The position numbers and the translations under genes were made by a program. From assembly GCA_023142625.1 (NCBI GenBank), contig JAGLJD010000031.1, forward strand, positions 1 through 5,409: a stretch of 5,409 nucleotides of DNA, in the 5' to 3' direction. The stretch is from Candidatus Parcubacteria bacterium (GTDB lineage Bacteria > Patescibacteriota > Patescibacteriia > JAACEG01). The notes below the pieces were generated by a model, which saw nothing but the letters and a program-made list of their open reading frames with translations, made no database searches and was not told where the DNA came from. Of this stretch, positions 1 through 5,255 are shown in pieces (position 1 is the stretch's first letter; each line of letters begins with the position of its first letter).

Positions 1-81
1 AAAGTTTTAAAAGACGGGGATTTAGTGGAAGTTGACGCAAATAAAGGAGTGGTAAAAATATTAAAGAAAGCGAATAAATAG
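1..81 (+). CDS. C-terminal end of a PEP-utilising enzyme (PEP synthase-like), partial
   Basis: This is the last 26 codons of a gene that begins before the window, ending in TAG at 79-81. The frame is open from base 1 and reads KVLKDGDLVEVDANKGVVKI, then LKKANK. The pattern 'vLkdGdlVeVDaxkGvVkil' is typical of the C-terminal end of the swivelling phosphohistidine domain (PEP-utilisers, mobile domain) found in phosphoenolpyruvate synthase and pyruvate phosphate dikinase. In those enzymes the domain carries phosphate between the ATP site and the pyruvate/PEP site. The catalytic His lies upstream and cannot be seen, so the enzyme cannot be told apart from other proteins that carry this mobile domain alone. 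It ends only 11 bases before the next promoter and shows no clear terminator hairpin. Confidence 0.6.
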   Translation, partial: KVLKDGDLVEVDANKGVVKILKKANK

Positions 82-92
82 ATATTTTACAC

Positions 93-120
93 TTGACAAA
101 TACAAAATATCTGATATAAT
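93..120 (+). promoter_or_regulatory. Sigma70-type promoter with extended -10, upstream of the ATPase gene
   Basis: The -35 box TTGACA (93-98) and the -10 box TATAAT (115-120) are both perfect matches to consensus, with a 16-base spacer. TG at 112-113 plus one base makes it an extended -10. Transcription should start near 127, giving a leader of about 20 bases before the ATG at 149. It is the best promoter in the window and implies that the ATPase is transcribed on its own, not from the gene upstream. Confidence 0.8.
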
Positions 121-148
121 GTATTTATAACAAAATAATTATACATTT

Positions 149-1360
149 ATGAGCATAATTAGAGATATAACGCTACGGGCGAAGAAATATTTAAAATCAG
201 ATGAAATATTGCTTTTTATCGGCGCAAGGCAAGCAGGAAAAACAACGATATTAAAACAGATAAAAAAATATTTAGAAAAAAACAACGAAACAGCCGTCTA
301 TTATTTAAATTTGGAAGATTATGAGTATTTAGATTTGCTCAACAAAACGCCTAAAAATATTTTTAAAATATTTCCAATTGATAAAAATAAAAAAAATTAT
401 ATTTTTATTGATGAAGTCCAGTATTTAAAAAATCCCTCTAATTTTTTAAAGTATCTATTTGATGAATATCAGGGAATAGTAAAATTAATCGTGTCCGGGT
501 CATCGGCTTTTTATTTGGATAAAAAATTTAAAGATTCTTTGGCAGGAAGAAAAAAAATATTTTATGTATCAACATTGTCATTTCTCGAATTTTTAAGGTT
601 TAAAAATGAAAATAATTTATCAAAAAAAGATTTAAAAAAATTGAGTTTAACGGAAAAAGAAAAAATATCTATTTATTATAGGGAATTTATGATATTTGGA
701 GGGTATCCTCGCGTTGTTTTGGCTAGCCAAGAGAATAAAGGTGAAATATTGCGCGAGATTGCTTTTTCTTACATTAAAAAAGATATTTATGAAGCAGGAA
801 TAAAGCAAGAGGAAATTTTTTATAAATTGTTTAGGATTCTATCTTCGCAAATAGGCGGATTATTTAATGCTTTAGAATTATCCAATACATTAGGAGCCTC
901 AAAAACCGCCATAGATAATTATCTTTATGTAATGAGAAAATCATTCCATATCGCTTTCTTAACCCCATTTTTTAAAAATACTAGAAAAGAATTAACAAAG
1001 ATGCCAAAAATTTATTTTTACGATTTAGGTCTTCGCAATTTTTTTGCTAATAATTTAAAGCAATTTGAGGAAAGAGATGACAAAGGCGCGCTTTTAGAGA
1101 ATGCGGTTTTTAGGCAATTTAGAGATTTCTTTGAAAAAGATCAATTAAGATTTTGGCGCACGACCCAGAAAAATGAAATTGATTTTATTTTAAATGAAAA
1201 AGACGCTTTTGAAGTTAAAGTTAATGCGAATAATTTTAAGAAGTCTAAATATAAAAAGTTTTTTGAATTATATCCCGATATTGATTTATCTATAATATCT
1301 ATTGATAAAAAGGAGAACAGGCATTGCGGCTGTAAAGTTTTTGATGTTTGGGAGATTTAA
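149..1360 (+). CDS. AAA_14/DUF4143-family ATPase
   Basis: This is a complete 403-residue P-loop ATPase of the AAA_14 plus DUF4143 type, which is common in bacteria and archaea and especially in CPR genomes, but of poorly known function. Visible parts in order are: Walker A GARQAGKTT (25-33); Walker B YIFIDE (84-89); a sensor-like SGSS (116-119); the family box SLAGR (130-134), whose Arg may act as a finger; FGGYPR (183-188); YIKKDIYE (208-215); a winged-helix-like stretch LSNTLGASKTAIDNYL (244-259); and the DUF4143 hallmark PKIYFYDLGL (286-295). The C-terminus has E343-x-D345 and, ten residues later, E355-V-K357, which resembles a PD-(D/E)xK nuclease core; it may be active or a remnant. There is no signal peptide or membrane segment. 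The ATG at 149 is chosen because it sits just after the promoter and gives the usual short N-terminus before the P-loop. There is no Shine-Dalgarno sequence. Proposed roles in toxin-antitoxin, defence or nucleic-acid work are unproven. Confidence 0.9.
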   Translation: MSIIRDITLRAKKYLKSDEILLFIGARQAGKTTILKQIKKYLEKNNETAVYYLNLEDYEYLDLLNKTPKNIFKIFPIDKNKKNYIFIDEVQYLKNPSNFLKYLFDEYQGIVKLIVSGSSAFYLDKKFKDSLAGRKKIFYVSTLSFLEFLRFKNENNLSKKDLKKLSLTEKEKISIYYREFMIFGGYPRVVLASQENKGEILREIAFSYIKKDIYEAGIKQEEIFYKLFRILSSQIGGLFNALELSNTLGASKTAIDNYLYVMRKSFHIAFLTPFFKNTRKELTKMPKIYFYDLGLRNFFANNLKQFEERDDKGALLENAVFRQFRDFFEKDQLRFWRTTQKNEIDFILNEKDAFEVKVNANNFKKSKYKKFFELYPDIDLSIISIDKKENRHCGCKVFDVWEI

Positions 1361-1436
1361 AAAAGATGAAATATTAAATTTGTTGCGGGAATTTTAAAAG
1401 CTATTGATTATTAGAAATAAGTCCATTAAGATTAAA

Positions 1437-1442
1437 TATAAT
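1437..1442 (+). promoter_or_regulatory. Possible -10 box for mreB
   Basis: TATAAT lies 22 bases before the chosen mreB ATG, in the 104-base gap after the ATPase gene. No good -35 box sits at 16-18 bases; the nearest TTAGAA (1411-1416) leaves a 20-base spacer. In DNA this AT-rich a six-base match is weak evidence, so mreB could also be read through from the ATPase promoter. Confidence 0.3.
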
Positions 1443-1464
1443 TTTGTATTTTAATTTTATTATT

Positions 1465-2472
1465 ATGTTTTTAAAAAAAATAGGAATTGATTTAGGGACG
1501 ACAAATATTTTAGTCTATATTCCGAAGCGCGGGATTGTTATTAATGAGCCGTCCGTTGTCGCGATTTCTTTGACAGACAATGAAATTTTAGCCGTTGGGG
1601 CTGAAGCGAAAGAGATGATCGGTCGCACCCCTGATTCTATAGTCGCCTCGCGGCCGTTAAAAGACGGAGTAATAGCTGATTATAAAACAACAGAAATAAT
1701 GCTCCGTTATTTTATAAATAAGGCAGTCGGCGGAGTTCGCTTGTTCCGCCCTGAAGTTATGGTGGCAGTTCCTGCTGGAATTACATCAACTGAAAAAAGA
1801 GCCGTAATTGACGCCACGATCGCGGCAGGGGCTAAAGCAGCTTATATTATTAAAGAGCCGATTGTAGCCGCGATTGGCGCGAATATTCCAATCGGCGCGC
1901 CTTCTGGGCATATGATTATTGATATTGGCGGTGGAACTTCGGAAGTAGCGTTAATATCTTTGGGCGGCATAGTCGCCGCTTCTTCAGTTAGAATAGGCGG
2001 CAATAGATTCGATGTTTCCATATCAGAATTTATACGCAAAAAATACAATTTAGCGATTGGAGAACGGACAGCTGAAAATATAAAAATAAATATCGGTTCG
2101 GCTATGTATCTTAAGCAAAAAATGACTATGAAAGTTAAAGGGCGGGATATGCTGTCAGGTCTTCCAAAAACAGTGGAAATCAGTTCAGACGATGTTACTG
2201 AGGCTATTCAGGATGATTTAGAGGGAATTGTCAACGCTACAAAATCTGTTTTACAGAAAACCTTGCCAGAACTTTCAGCAGATGTAATTGACAAGGGCAT
2301 TATTTTATCTGGCGGTTCAAGTTTATTGCGAAATATTGACAAACTAATTGCGCGCGCGATTCAGGTTCCAGTGTATGTGGCGGACGAATCGCTTTTGTGC
2401 GTTGCTAAAGGCACTGGAATCGCTTTAGAAAATTTAGATATGTATAAAAGAAGTTTAGCGGCTTCTAAATAG
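1465..2472 (+). CDS. mreB: Rod-shape-determining actin homologue MreB
   Basis: MreB is a bacterial actin that polymerises on ATP under the inner membrane and guides cell-wall synthesis for rod shape. The product is 335 residues, the usual length. Key motifs are: phosphate-1 loop GIDLGTTN (7-14); VAVPAGITSTEKRAV in the first half; KEPIVAAIGA with E131 at the usual catalytic Glu place; phosphate-2 loop IIDIGGGTSE (151-160); and adenosine loop LSGGSSLLRN ending near 290. An in-frame TTG at 1444 would add seven residues, but the ATG at 1465 gives MFLKKIGIDLGTTN, which matches typical MreB starts, so I use it. No Shine-Dalgarno sequence precedes it. No mreC, mreD, rodA or pbp2 follows, unlike the classic operon; the next gene is trpG after 67 bases. 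It could have another role if the cell is coccoid, but the family call is firm. Confidence 0.96.
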   Translation: MFLKKIGIDLGTTNILVYIPKRGIVINEPSVVAISLTDNEILAVGAEAKEMIGRTPDSIVASRPLKDGVIADYKTTEIMLRYFINKAVGGVRLFRPEVMVAVPAGITSTEKRAVIDATIAAGAKAAYIIKEPIVAAIGANIPIGAPSGHMIIDIGGGTSEVALISLGGIVAASSVRIGGNRFDVSISEFIRKKYNLAIGERTAENIKINIGSAMYLKQKMTMKVKGRDMLSGLPKTVEISSDDVTEAIQDDLEGIVNATKSVLQKTLPELSADVIDKGIILSGGSSLLRNIDKLIARAIQVPVYVADESLLCVAKGTGIALENLDMYKRSLAASK

Positions 2473-2493
2473 ATCCATTGAATAATTAGCATC

Positions 2494-2511
2494 GGCGTAT
2501 TGCAATACGCC
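2494..2511. repeat. 18-base perfect palindrome between mreB and trpG
   Basis: GGCGTATTGCAATACGCC is a perfect inverted repeat without a spacer, in the 67-base gap after mreB. It is GC-richer than its surroundings. On its right it continues TCTACC, and a second small palindrome, ACCTA-A-TAGGT, lies at 2515-2525. Similar GGCGTATTGCAATACGCC cores flanked by GTAG/CTAC occur, as I recall, as dispersed intergenic repeats in several bacteria, so I read it as a repeat copy with a decayed left flank. It could instead act as the mreB transcription end, because a T6 run follows at 2531-2536, but the 20-base gap between stem and T-run argues against a standard terminator. Confidence 0.6.
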
Positions 2512-2539
2512 TCTACCTAATAGGTTTAAATTTTTTAGT

Positions 2540-3136
2540 ATGAAAATTTTAATTATAGACAACTACGATTCTTTTACTTTTAATTTGTATCAATATATTG
2601 GAGAAATTTTAAAATTACAGGACAGGCAGTTTGAATTAAAAAAAAATAATATTTGGTGGCAGTTATTTTGTCGTTGCCAAAAAATGAATTTTGATAAAAT
2701 AATTATCTCACCTGGTCCAGGCAGCCCCGATGATTTAAATTATTTTGGAATTTGCGCCAAAGTTATCAAGGATATTGGAAGAATGGTTCCAATATTGGGA
2801 GTCTGCCTTGGAATGCAAGGAATAGCTCATTGTTATGGCGGAAAAATTATTTGCGCAAAAATTCCCATGCACGGCAAAACAAGTTTAATCAGTCATAATG
2901 ATGCAGATTTATTTAAAGGGCTGCCGCAGGATTTAGAAGTTATGCGCTACCATTCTTTGGCTGTTGATCAGAATAATATTCCCGATTGTTTAGAAATTAC
3001 GGCTTTTGCGCGCGACAGCGGCGAAATTATGGGATTAAAGCATAAAAAATACCCAATTAAAGGGGTGCAGTTTCATCCTGAATCTTTTGCCACGGATGGC
3101 GGAAAAAAAATGCTGAAAAATTTTTTATTGCCGTAA
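2540..3136 (+). CDS. trpG: Anthranilate/aminodeoxychorismate synthase glutamine amidotransferase subunit (TrpG/PabA)
   Basis: This class I glutamine amidotransferase frees ammonia from glutamine and passes it to a chorismate-using partner: TrpE for anthranilate (tryptophan) or PabB for p-aminobenzoate (folate). It is 198 residues, the normal length for a free subunit. Motifs: N-terminal MKILIIDNYDSFTFNL; oxyanion loop SPGPGSP (57-63); nucleophile elbow GVCLGMQ with Cys89; MHGKT; RYHSLAV; and VQFHPES with His179 and Glu181, which completes the triad. The partner subunit is not in the window. A trpD-like gene on the same strand 2.1 kb downstream favours TrpG, but sequence alone does not separate TrpG from PabA, and in some bacteria one protein serves both. 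Residues 34-48, IWWQLFCRC and its edges, replace the usual 'RNDxITxEEI' segment and look odd; they lie between two poly-A runs (see findings). No clear Shine-Dalgarno; no strong own promoter, so it may be read through from mreB. Confidence 0.88.
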   Translation: MKILIIDNYDSFTFNLYQYIGEILKLQDRQFELKKNNIWWQLFCRCQKMNFDKIIISPGPGSPDDLNYFGICAKVIKDIGRMVPILGVCLGMQGIAHCYGGKIICAKIPMHGKTSLISHNDADLFKGLPQDLEVMRYHSLAVDQNNIPDCLEITAFARDSGEIMGLKHKKYPIKGVQFHPESFATDGGKKMLKNFLLP

Positions 3137-3149
3137 AAATAATTTTTTA
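3134..3149. terminator. Weak AT-only inverted repeat between convergent genes
   Basis: TAAAAAT (3134-3140) and ATTTTTTA (3142-3149) can pair around one base, overlapping the trpG stop in the 16-base gap between trpG and the cyclophilin gene. It would give A- and T-runs on both strands and could stop transcription from both sides. The stem has no G-C pair and the hairpin loop is too tight, so this is only a guess from position and base content. Confidence 0.2.
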
Positions 3150-3152
3150 ACG

Positions 3153-3878
3153 CTATTTTACCAGCTCAATTTTATTGATTGTAACATCAACTATCGGATG
3201 GTCGTTTTCATTTTTTTCAACTGATTCAATTTTTTTAACAATATCCATTCCTTCTGAAACATAGCCGAAATTGGTATGTTTTCCGTCAAGATATGCAGTA
3301 GTTTCGGCAGTGACGATAAAAAATTGCGAGCCGTTAGTGTTCGGTCCTGAATTTGCCATAGCCAAACTGCCGCGGACAAGTTTATGGCTGTTTATTTCAT
3401 CGTCAAATTTATATCCTGGTCCGCCAGCTCCGTCGTTTGACCAATCGTTGTCTTTACTGTTGGGGTCTCCGCCTTGAATCATGAAGTCTTTAATAACGCG
3501 ATGAAATTTTGTGTTATCGTAAAATCCTTTTTCCGCCAATGTTAGAAAGTTATTTACGGTTATCGGCGATTCTTCACCGTAAAGCGAAATTTTTATGTCT
3601 CCGAAATTAGTTTTAAGTATTACTAAACTATACTCTTTAACTAAATCCTCTGATTGAGCTTTGTCTTTTTGATTGCTGTTTTGCATACTGTTTTTTTCTA
3701 ATGGCTGATTGCTTGCCGCGGAATCATTTTTTAAGTCTTCCGCTTTTAATTCAATCCCGCCATTATAATTATCAGCGCTTTTTGAAGCGCTGTTTTTATT
3801 TAGAGAATTTTGGCTCAAATTATTTGAGCACCCGCTAATTAAAACCGTTAAGCACAGCAATAAAAATACTTTCTTCAT
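3153..3878 (-). CDS. Lipoprotein cyclophilin-type peptidyl-prolyl cis-trans isomerase
   Basis: This 241-residue protein should speed up cis-trans turning of X-Pro bonds in folding proteins, outside the cytoplasmic membrane. Residues 1-16 are a lipoprotein signal (KK, then a hydrophobic run) ending in the lipobox ISG-C with Cys17 as the lipid site. Residues 18-80 are a polar Asn/Ser/Lys-rich linker, probably a flexible tether. The cyclophilin domain spans about 84-240: FHRVIKDFMIQGGD carries the catalytic Arg127, with Phe132, Met133 and Gln135. NGSQFFI (182-188) and YLDGKH (196-201) complete the active site. Tyr196 replaces the Trp of human cyclophilin A, which is usual in bacteria. The start ATG (3876-3878) gives a complete signal peptide, so it is firm. 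It is convergent with trpG. Upstream DNA is nearly pure A/T with a possible TATAAC/TAATAT box at 3889-3897 but no -35 and no Shine-Dalgarno sequence. The family is certain; the substrate is unknown. Confidence 0.94.
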   Translation of the reverse strand: MKKVFLLLCLTVLISGCSNNLSQNSLNKNSASKSADNYNGGIELKAEDLKNDSAASNQPLEKNSMQNSNQKDKAQSEDLVKEYSLVILKTNFGDIKISLYGEESPITVNNFLTLAEKGFYDNTKFHRVIKDFMIQGGDPNSKDNDWSNDGAGGPGYKFDDEINSHKLVRGSLAMANSGPNTNGSQFFIVTAETTAYLDGKHTNFGYVSEGMDIVKKIESVEKNENDHPIVDVTINKIELVK

Positions 3879-3957
3879 AATTTTTTTTGTTATATTAAAT
3901 TTTAAGATTTTTATTTTTTATTTTTAAATAAATTTTGAAAAGTGAAATCATTAAGTA

Positions 3958-4000
3958 ATATGCCGTTTAACATATTGGCATATCTGACATTTTGCCATAT
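3958..4000 (-). other. Overlapping small inverted repeats after the glycosylase gene
   Basis: ATATGCC (3958-3964) pairs with GGCATAT (3977-3983), a 7-base stem with a 12-base loop. The overlapping ATATTGGC (3972-3979) can instead pair with GCCATAT (3994-4000), with one bulged base. They lie 3-45 bases past the stop of the minus-strand glycosylase gene. No T-run follows on the minus strand, so this is not a standard terminator. It may protect the RNA end or be chance structure in AT-rich DNA. Confidence 0.25.
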
Positions 4001-4002
4001 CA

Positions 4003-4752
4003 CTACCATGCTAATTTATCTTCTGTCCATTCATCATCAAAATTTGAGAAAATAACAGCATCCATAACACAGGGTAAAATATTACAAGCTTCGCATATTT
4101 TTTGAAAGCCATATTGCACAAAATTATAATAATTTTCATCTCCCAAAGCAGTCGCAGAAAGATTAATCGGAAAGCCGAATGTTGTTAACCATTTTGTAAT
4201 TCTACTATCAACTGGAATTTCAAATTTTGTGAGACCAAGTGATTGCAAAAGATTTCTTGATTGCTTAGGACCAAAACCTTTTAGGTTATCCATAATAATT
4301 TTAGCAGATTTTTTTTCAGTTTCCATTGTTTGATTACTTAAAAGATATTTAACCATTTCATTGATAATATCCCAGCCACCATTTTTAAGCCAATAAAGGT
4401 TTGTTTGAATTTCTTCCCCTATAGTTTTAGCTCGTCTTATGCCACCAAAATTTGTTAAAATTGATTCTGTAAACATTTTAGGGTTGTCCGATGTTTTACA
4501 TGTAATGTAGTTTAGCGGAAAAGGTTTAATACAAATAAATTTTGTTATAGTACTGTTTGGACCAGATCTTTGTTGTGTCGTAAGTAAGCAAGAGATCATA
4601 GCTTCCCAAAAAATATCGTTTGAGAATTGAGGAATGGTTTTCTTGATATTTCGTTTAATGCGGTTTAAAACGAAAATATTGTTTTTATTAGCCTCAAAAA
4701 ATAATTTAACTTTTAAAATGTCGTCGTTCTCAATTTGCCAAATTAGTTTCAT
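4003..4752 (-). CDS. HhH-GPD (OGG-like) DNA glycosylase/AP lyase, uncharacterised family
   Basis: This 249-residue protein has the layout of the helix-hairpin-helix DNA glycosylases that cut damaged bases from DNA. The hairpin is LKGFGPKQSRNLLQSLG (157-173), followed by EIPVDSRITKWL. Lys163 and Asp182 are 19 residues apart, the same spacing as the catalytic Lys249 and Asp268 of human OGG1. This points to a bifunctional glycosylase/AP lyase that would form a Schiff base through Lys163. The helix FWEAMISCLLTTQQRSGPNS (48-67) sits where EndoIII-type enzymes have their 'LSQQT' helix. Cys220, Cys223 and Cys228 do not match the C-x6-C-x2-C-x5-C iron-sulphur loop, so no cluster is expected. No signal or membrane segment. 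From memory, close relatives with the same TTQQRSGPNS and GFGPKQSRNLLQ blocks are scattered among bacteria and archaea and annotated as hypothetical. The damage recognised (8-oxoguanine or other) cannot be read from sequence. No Shine-Dalgarno; the ATG at 4752 is preferred as it begins the first conserved-looking segment. Confidence 0.75.
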   Translation of the reverse strand: MKLIWQIENDDILKVKLFFEANKNNIFVLNRIKRNIKKTIPQFSNDIFWEAMISCLLTTQQRSGPNSTITKFICIKPFPLNYITCKTSDNPKMFTESILTNFGGIRRAKTIGEEIQTNLYWLKNGGWDIINEMVKYLLSNQTMETEKKSAKIIMDNLKGFGPKQSRNLLQSLGLTKFEIPVDSRITKWLTTFGFPINLSATALGDENYYNFVQYGFQKICEACNILPCVMDAVIFSNFDDEWTEDKLAW

Positions 4753-4831
4753 AATATTGTATTTAAGTGTGTATTTTTACATAACAAGTCATATGCGGAT
4801 TTGTTATTTTAAATAAACCAAAATTATTTTT

Positions 4832-4861
4832 ATTATATCACAGAAATATTAAAATTTGCAA
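4832..4861 (-). promoter_or_regulatory. Extended -10 promoter for the glycosylase gene
   Basis: Read on the minus strand, TTGCAA (4861-4856) is followed after 18 bases by TATAAT (4837-4832), preceded by TGA, an extended -10. The nine bases TGATATAAT are identical to those of the promoter before the ATPase gene, which suggests a shared sigma-factor preference. Transcription should start near 4825, leaving a leader of about 73 bases before the ATG. The -35 matches consensus at only four of six positions. Confidence 0.5.
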
Positions 4862-4904
4862 ATAAAATTAAATTTTTTTGAATTACAAAATGTTAAATTT
4901 TATT

Positions 4905-5047
4905 GTCTTTGCGAGGAAGGAGTGAAACGACTGACGAAGCAATCCCATTACTGGGCGAACAAATCTGTGGTTATAAATTTTTTTCGCAAACAATGAGATT
5001 GCTTCGTCGCTCTCTCTCGCTACGCTCGCTCGGCTCCTCGCAAAGAC
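4905..5047. repeat. 143-base inverted-repeat element (MITE/REP-like, 'TTGCGAGG...GAAGCAATC' type)
   Basis: GTCTTTGCGAGG (4905-4916) is the exact reverse complement of CCTCGCAAAGAC (5036-5047), and inner GACGAAGCAATC (4933-4944) is the exact reverse complement of GATTGCTTCGTC (4997-5008). The parts between the paired blocks differ in length (16 and 27 bases) and pair poorly. The centre (4945-4996) is AT-rich with a small CCCA/TGGG hairpin. The arms are much richer in GC than their surroundings. Related repeats with GCGAGGAGCGAAGCGACGAAGCAATC-like arms are known as dispersed intergenic sequences in many bacteria. There is no reading frame, so any movement would need a transposase elsewhere. I see no clear target-site duplication. 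RNA from either strand could fold into a long hairpin between the divergent genes. Confidence 0.85.
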
Positions 5048-5075
5048 ATCTTCTATATTAAAATTATAACAGGTA

Positions 5076-5104
5076 TTTACAGAAGCGTTTAAAAAGTTTA
5101 AAAT
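5076..5104 (+). promoter_or_regulatory. Possible promoter for the trpD-like gene
   Basis: TTTACA (5076-5081) and TAAAAT (5099-5104) each match the sigma70 consensus at five of six positions, with an ideal 17-base spacer. Transcription would start near 5111 and give a leader of about 145 bases that includes the half repeat at 5167-5219. Such near-matches arise by chance in AT-rich DNA, and I found no better candidate closer to the ATG. Confidence 0.35.
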
Positions 5105-5166
5105 TAAAATAAAGAGTAGGAATTATACGCATAGTGAATTATATCATTATTTTTTTGTCTATTAAC

Positions 5167-5219
5167 GAGATTGCTTCGTCGCTCTTTTTCGCTATGCTCA
5201 TTCGGCTCCTCGCAAAGAC
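5167..5219. repeat. Right-half copy of the inverted-repeat element
   Basis: This 53-base stretch aligns without gaps to the right arm of the first element (4995-5047), with 48 identical positions. All five differences are transitions, and in each case this copy has the A or T. The left arm is missing: upstream only GTCT (5157-5160) could be a remnant of the left end, which may be chance. It looks like an older, internally deleted copy, or one half left by recombination. It ends 36 bases before the trpD ATG and so would lie in its mRNA leader. Confidence 0.85.
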
Positions 5220-5255
5220 AGCGAATTTGCAGAGTTTTTAATTTTGATAAAAAAT

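Larger units (their letters stand above)
4753..5255. other. Gene-free intergenic region carrying promoters and two repeat copies
   Basis: No reading frame here has protein-like content. The region separates the divergent glycosylase (minus) and trpD (plus) genes. It contains the glycosylase promoter, a full inverted-repeat element, a weak plus-strand promoter candidate and a half copy of the element, each listed separately. The rest (about 4862-4904, 5105-5166 and 5220-5255) is plain AT-rich spacer in which I see nothing. Confidence 0.8.

Noticed and set aside
1444..1464. TTG start adding seven residues to MreB
   Set aside because: The extra residues YFNFII are AT-rich translation of the leader; the ATG at 1465 matches usual MreB N-termini.
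1842..2048. 68-codon minus-strand open frame
   Set aside because: It lies wholly inside mreB on the opposite strand, where MreB motifs are clear; it is a shadow frame.
3094..3149. Intrinsic terminator for trpG formed by GGC...GCC arms at the gene's end
   Set aside because: The arms around 3099-3132 differ in length, pair mostly by A-T with mismatches, and lie inside the coding sequence.
3191..3477. Open frames on both strands inside the cyclophilin gene
   Set aside because: They overlap the conserved cyclophilin core in other frames and have no family-like content.
4634..4816. 60-codon plus-strand frame with a hydrophobic look
   Set aside because: It overlaps the glycosylase N-terminus and the AT-rich leader; the hydrophobic residues come from T-rich codons, and there is no promoter or ribosome site.
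4905..5219. CRISPR array
   Set aside because: There are only two partial copies, they form inverted arms of one element, and there are no regular spacers.
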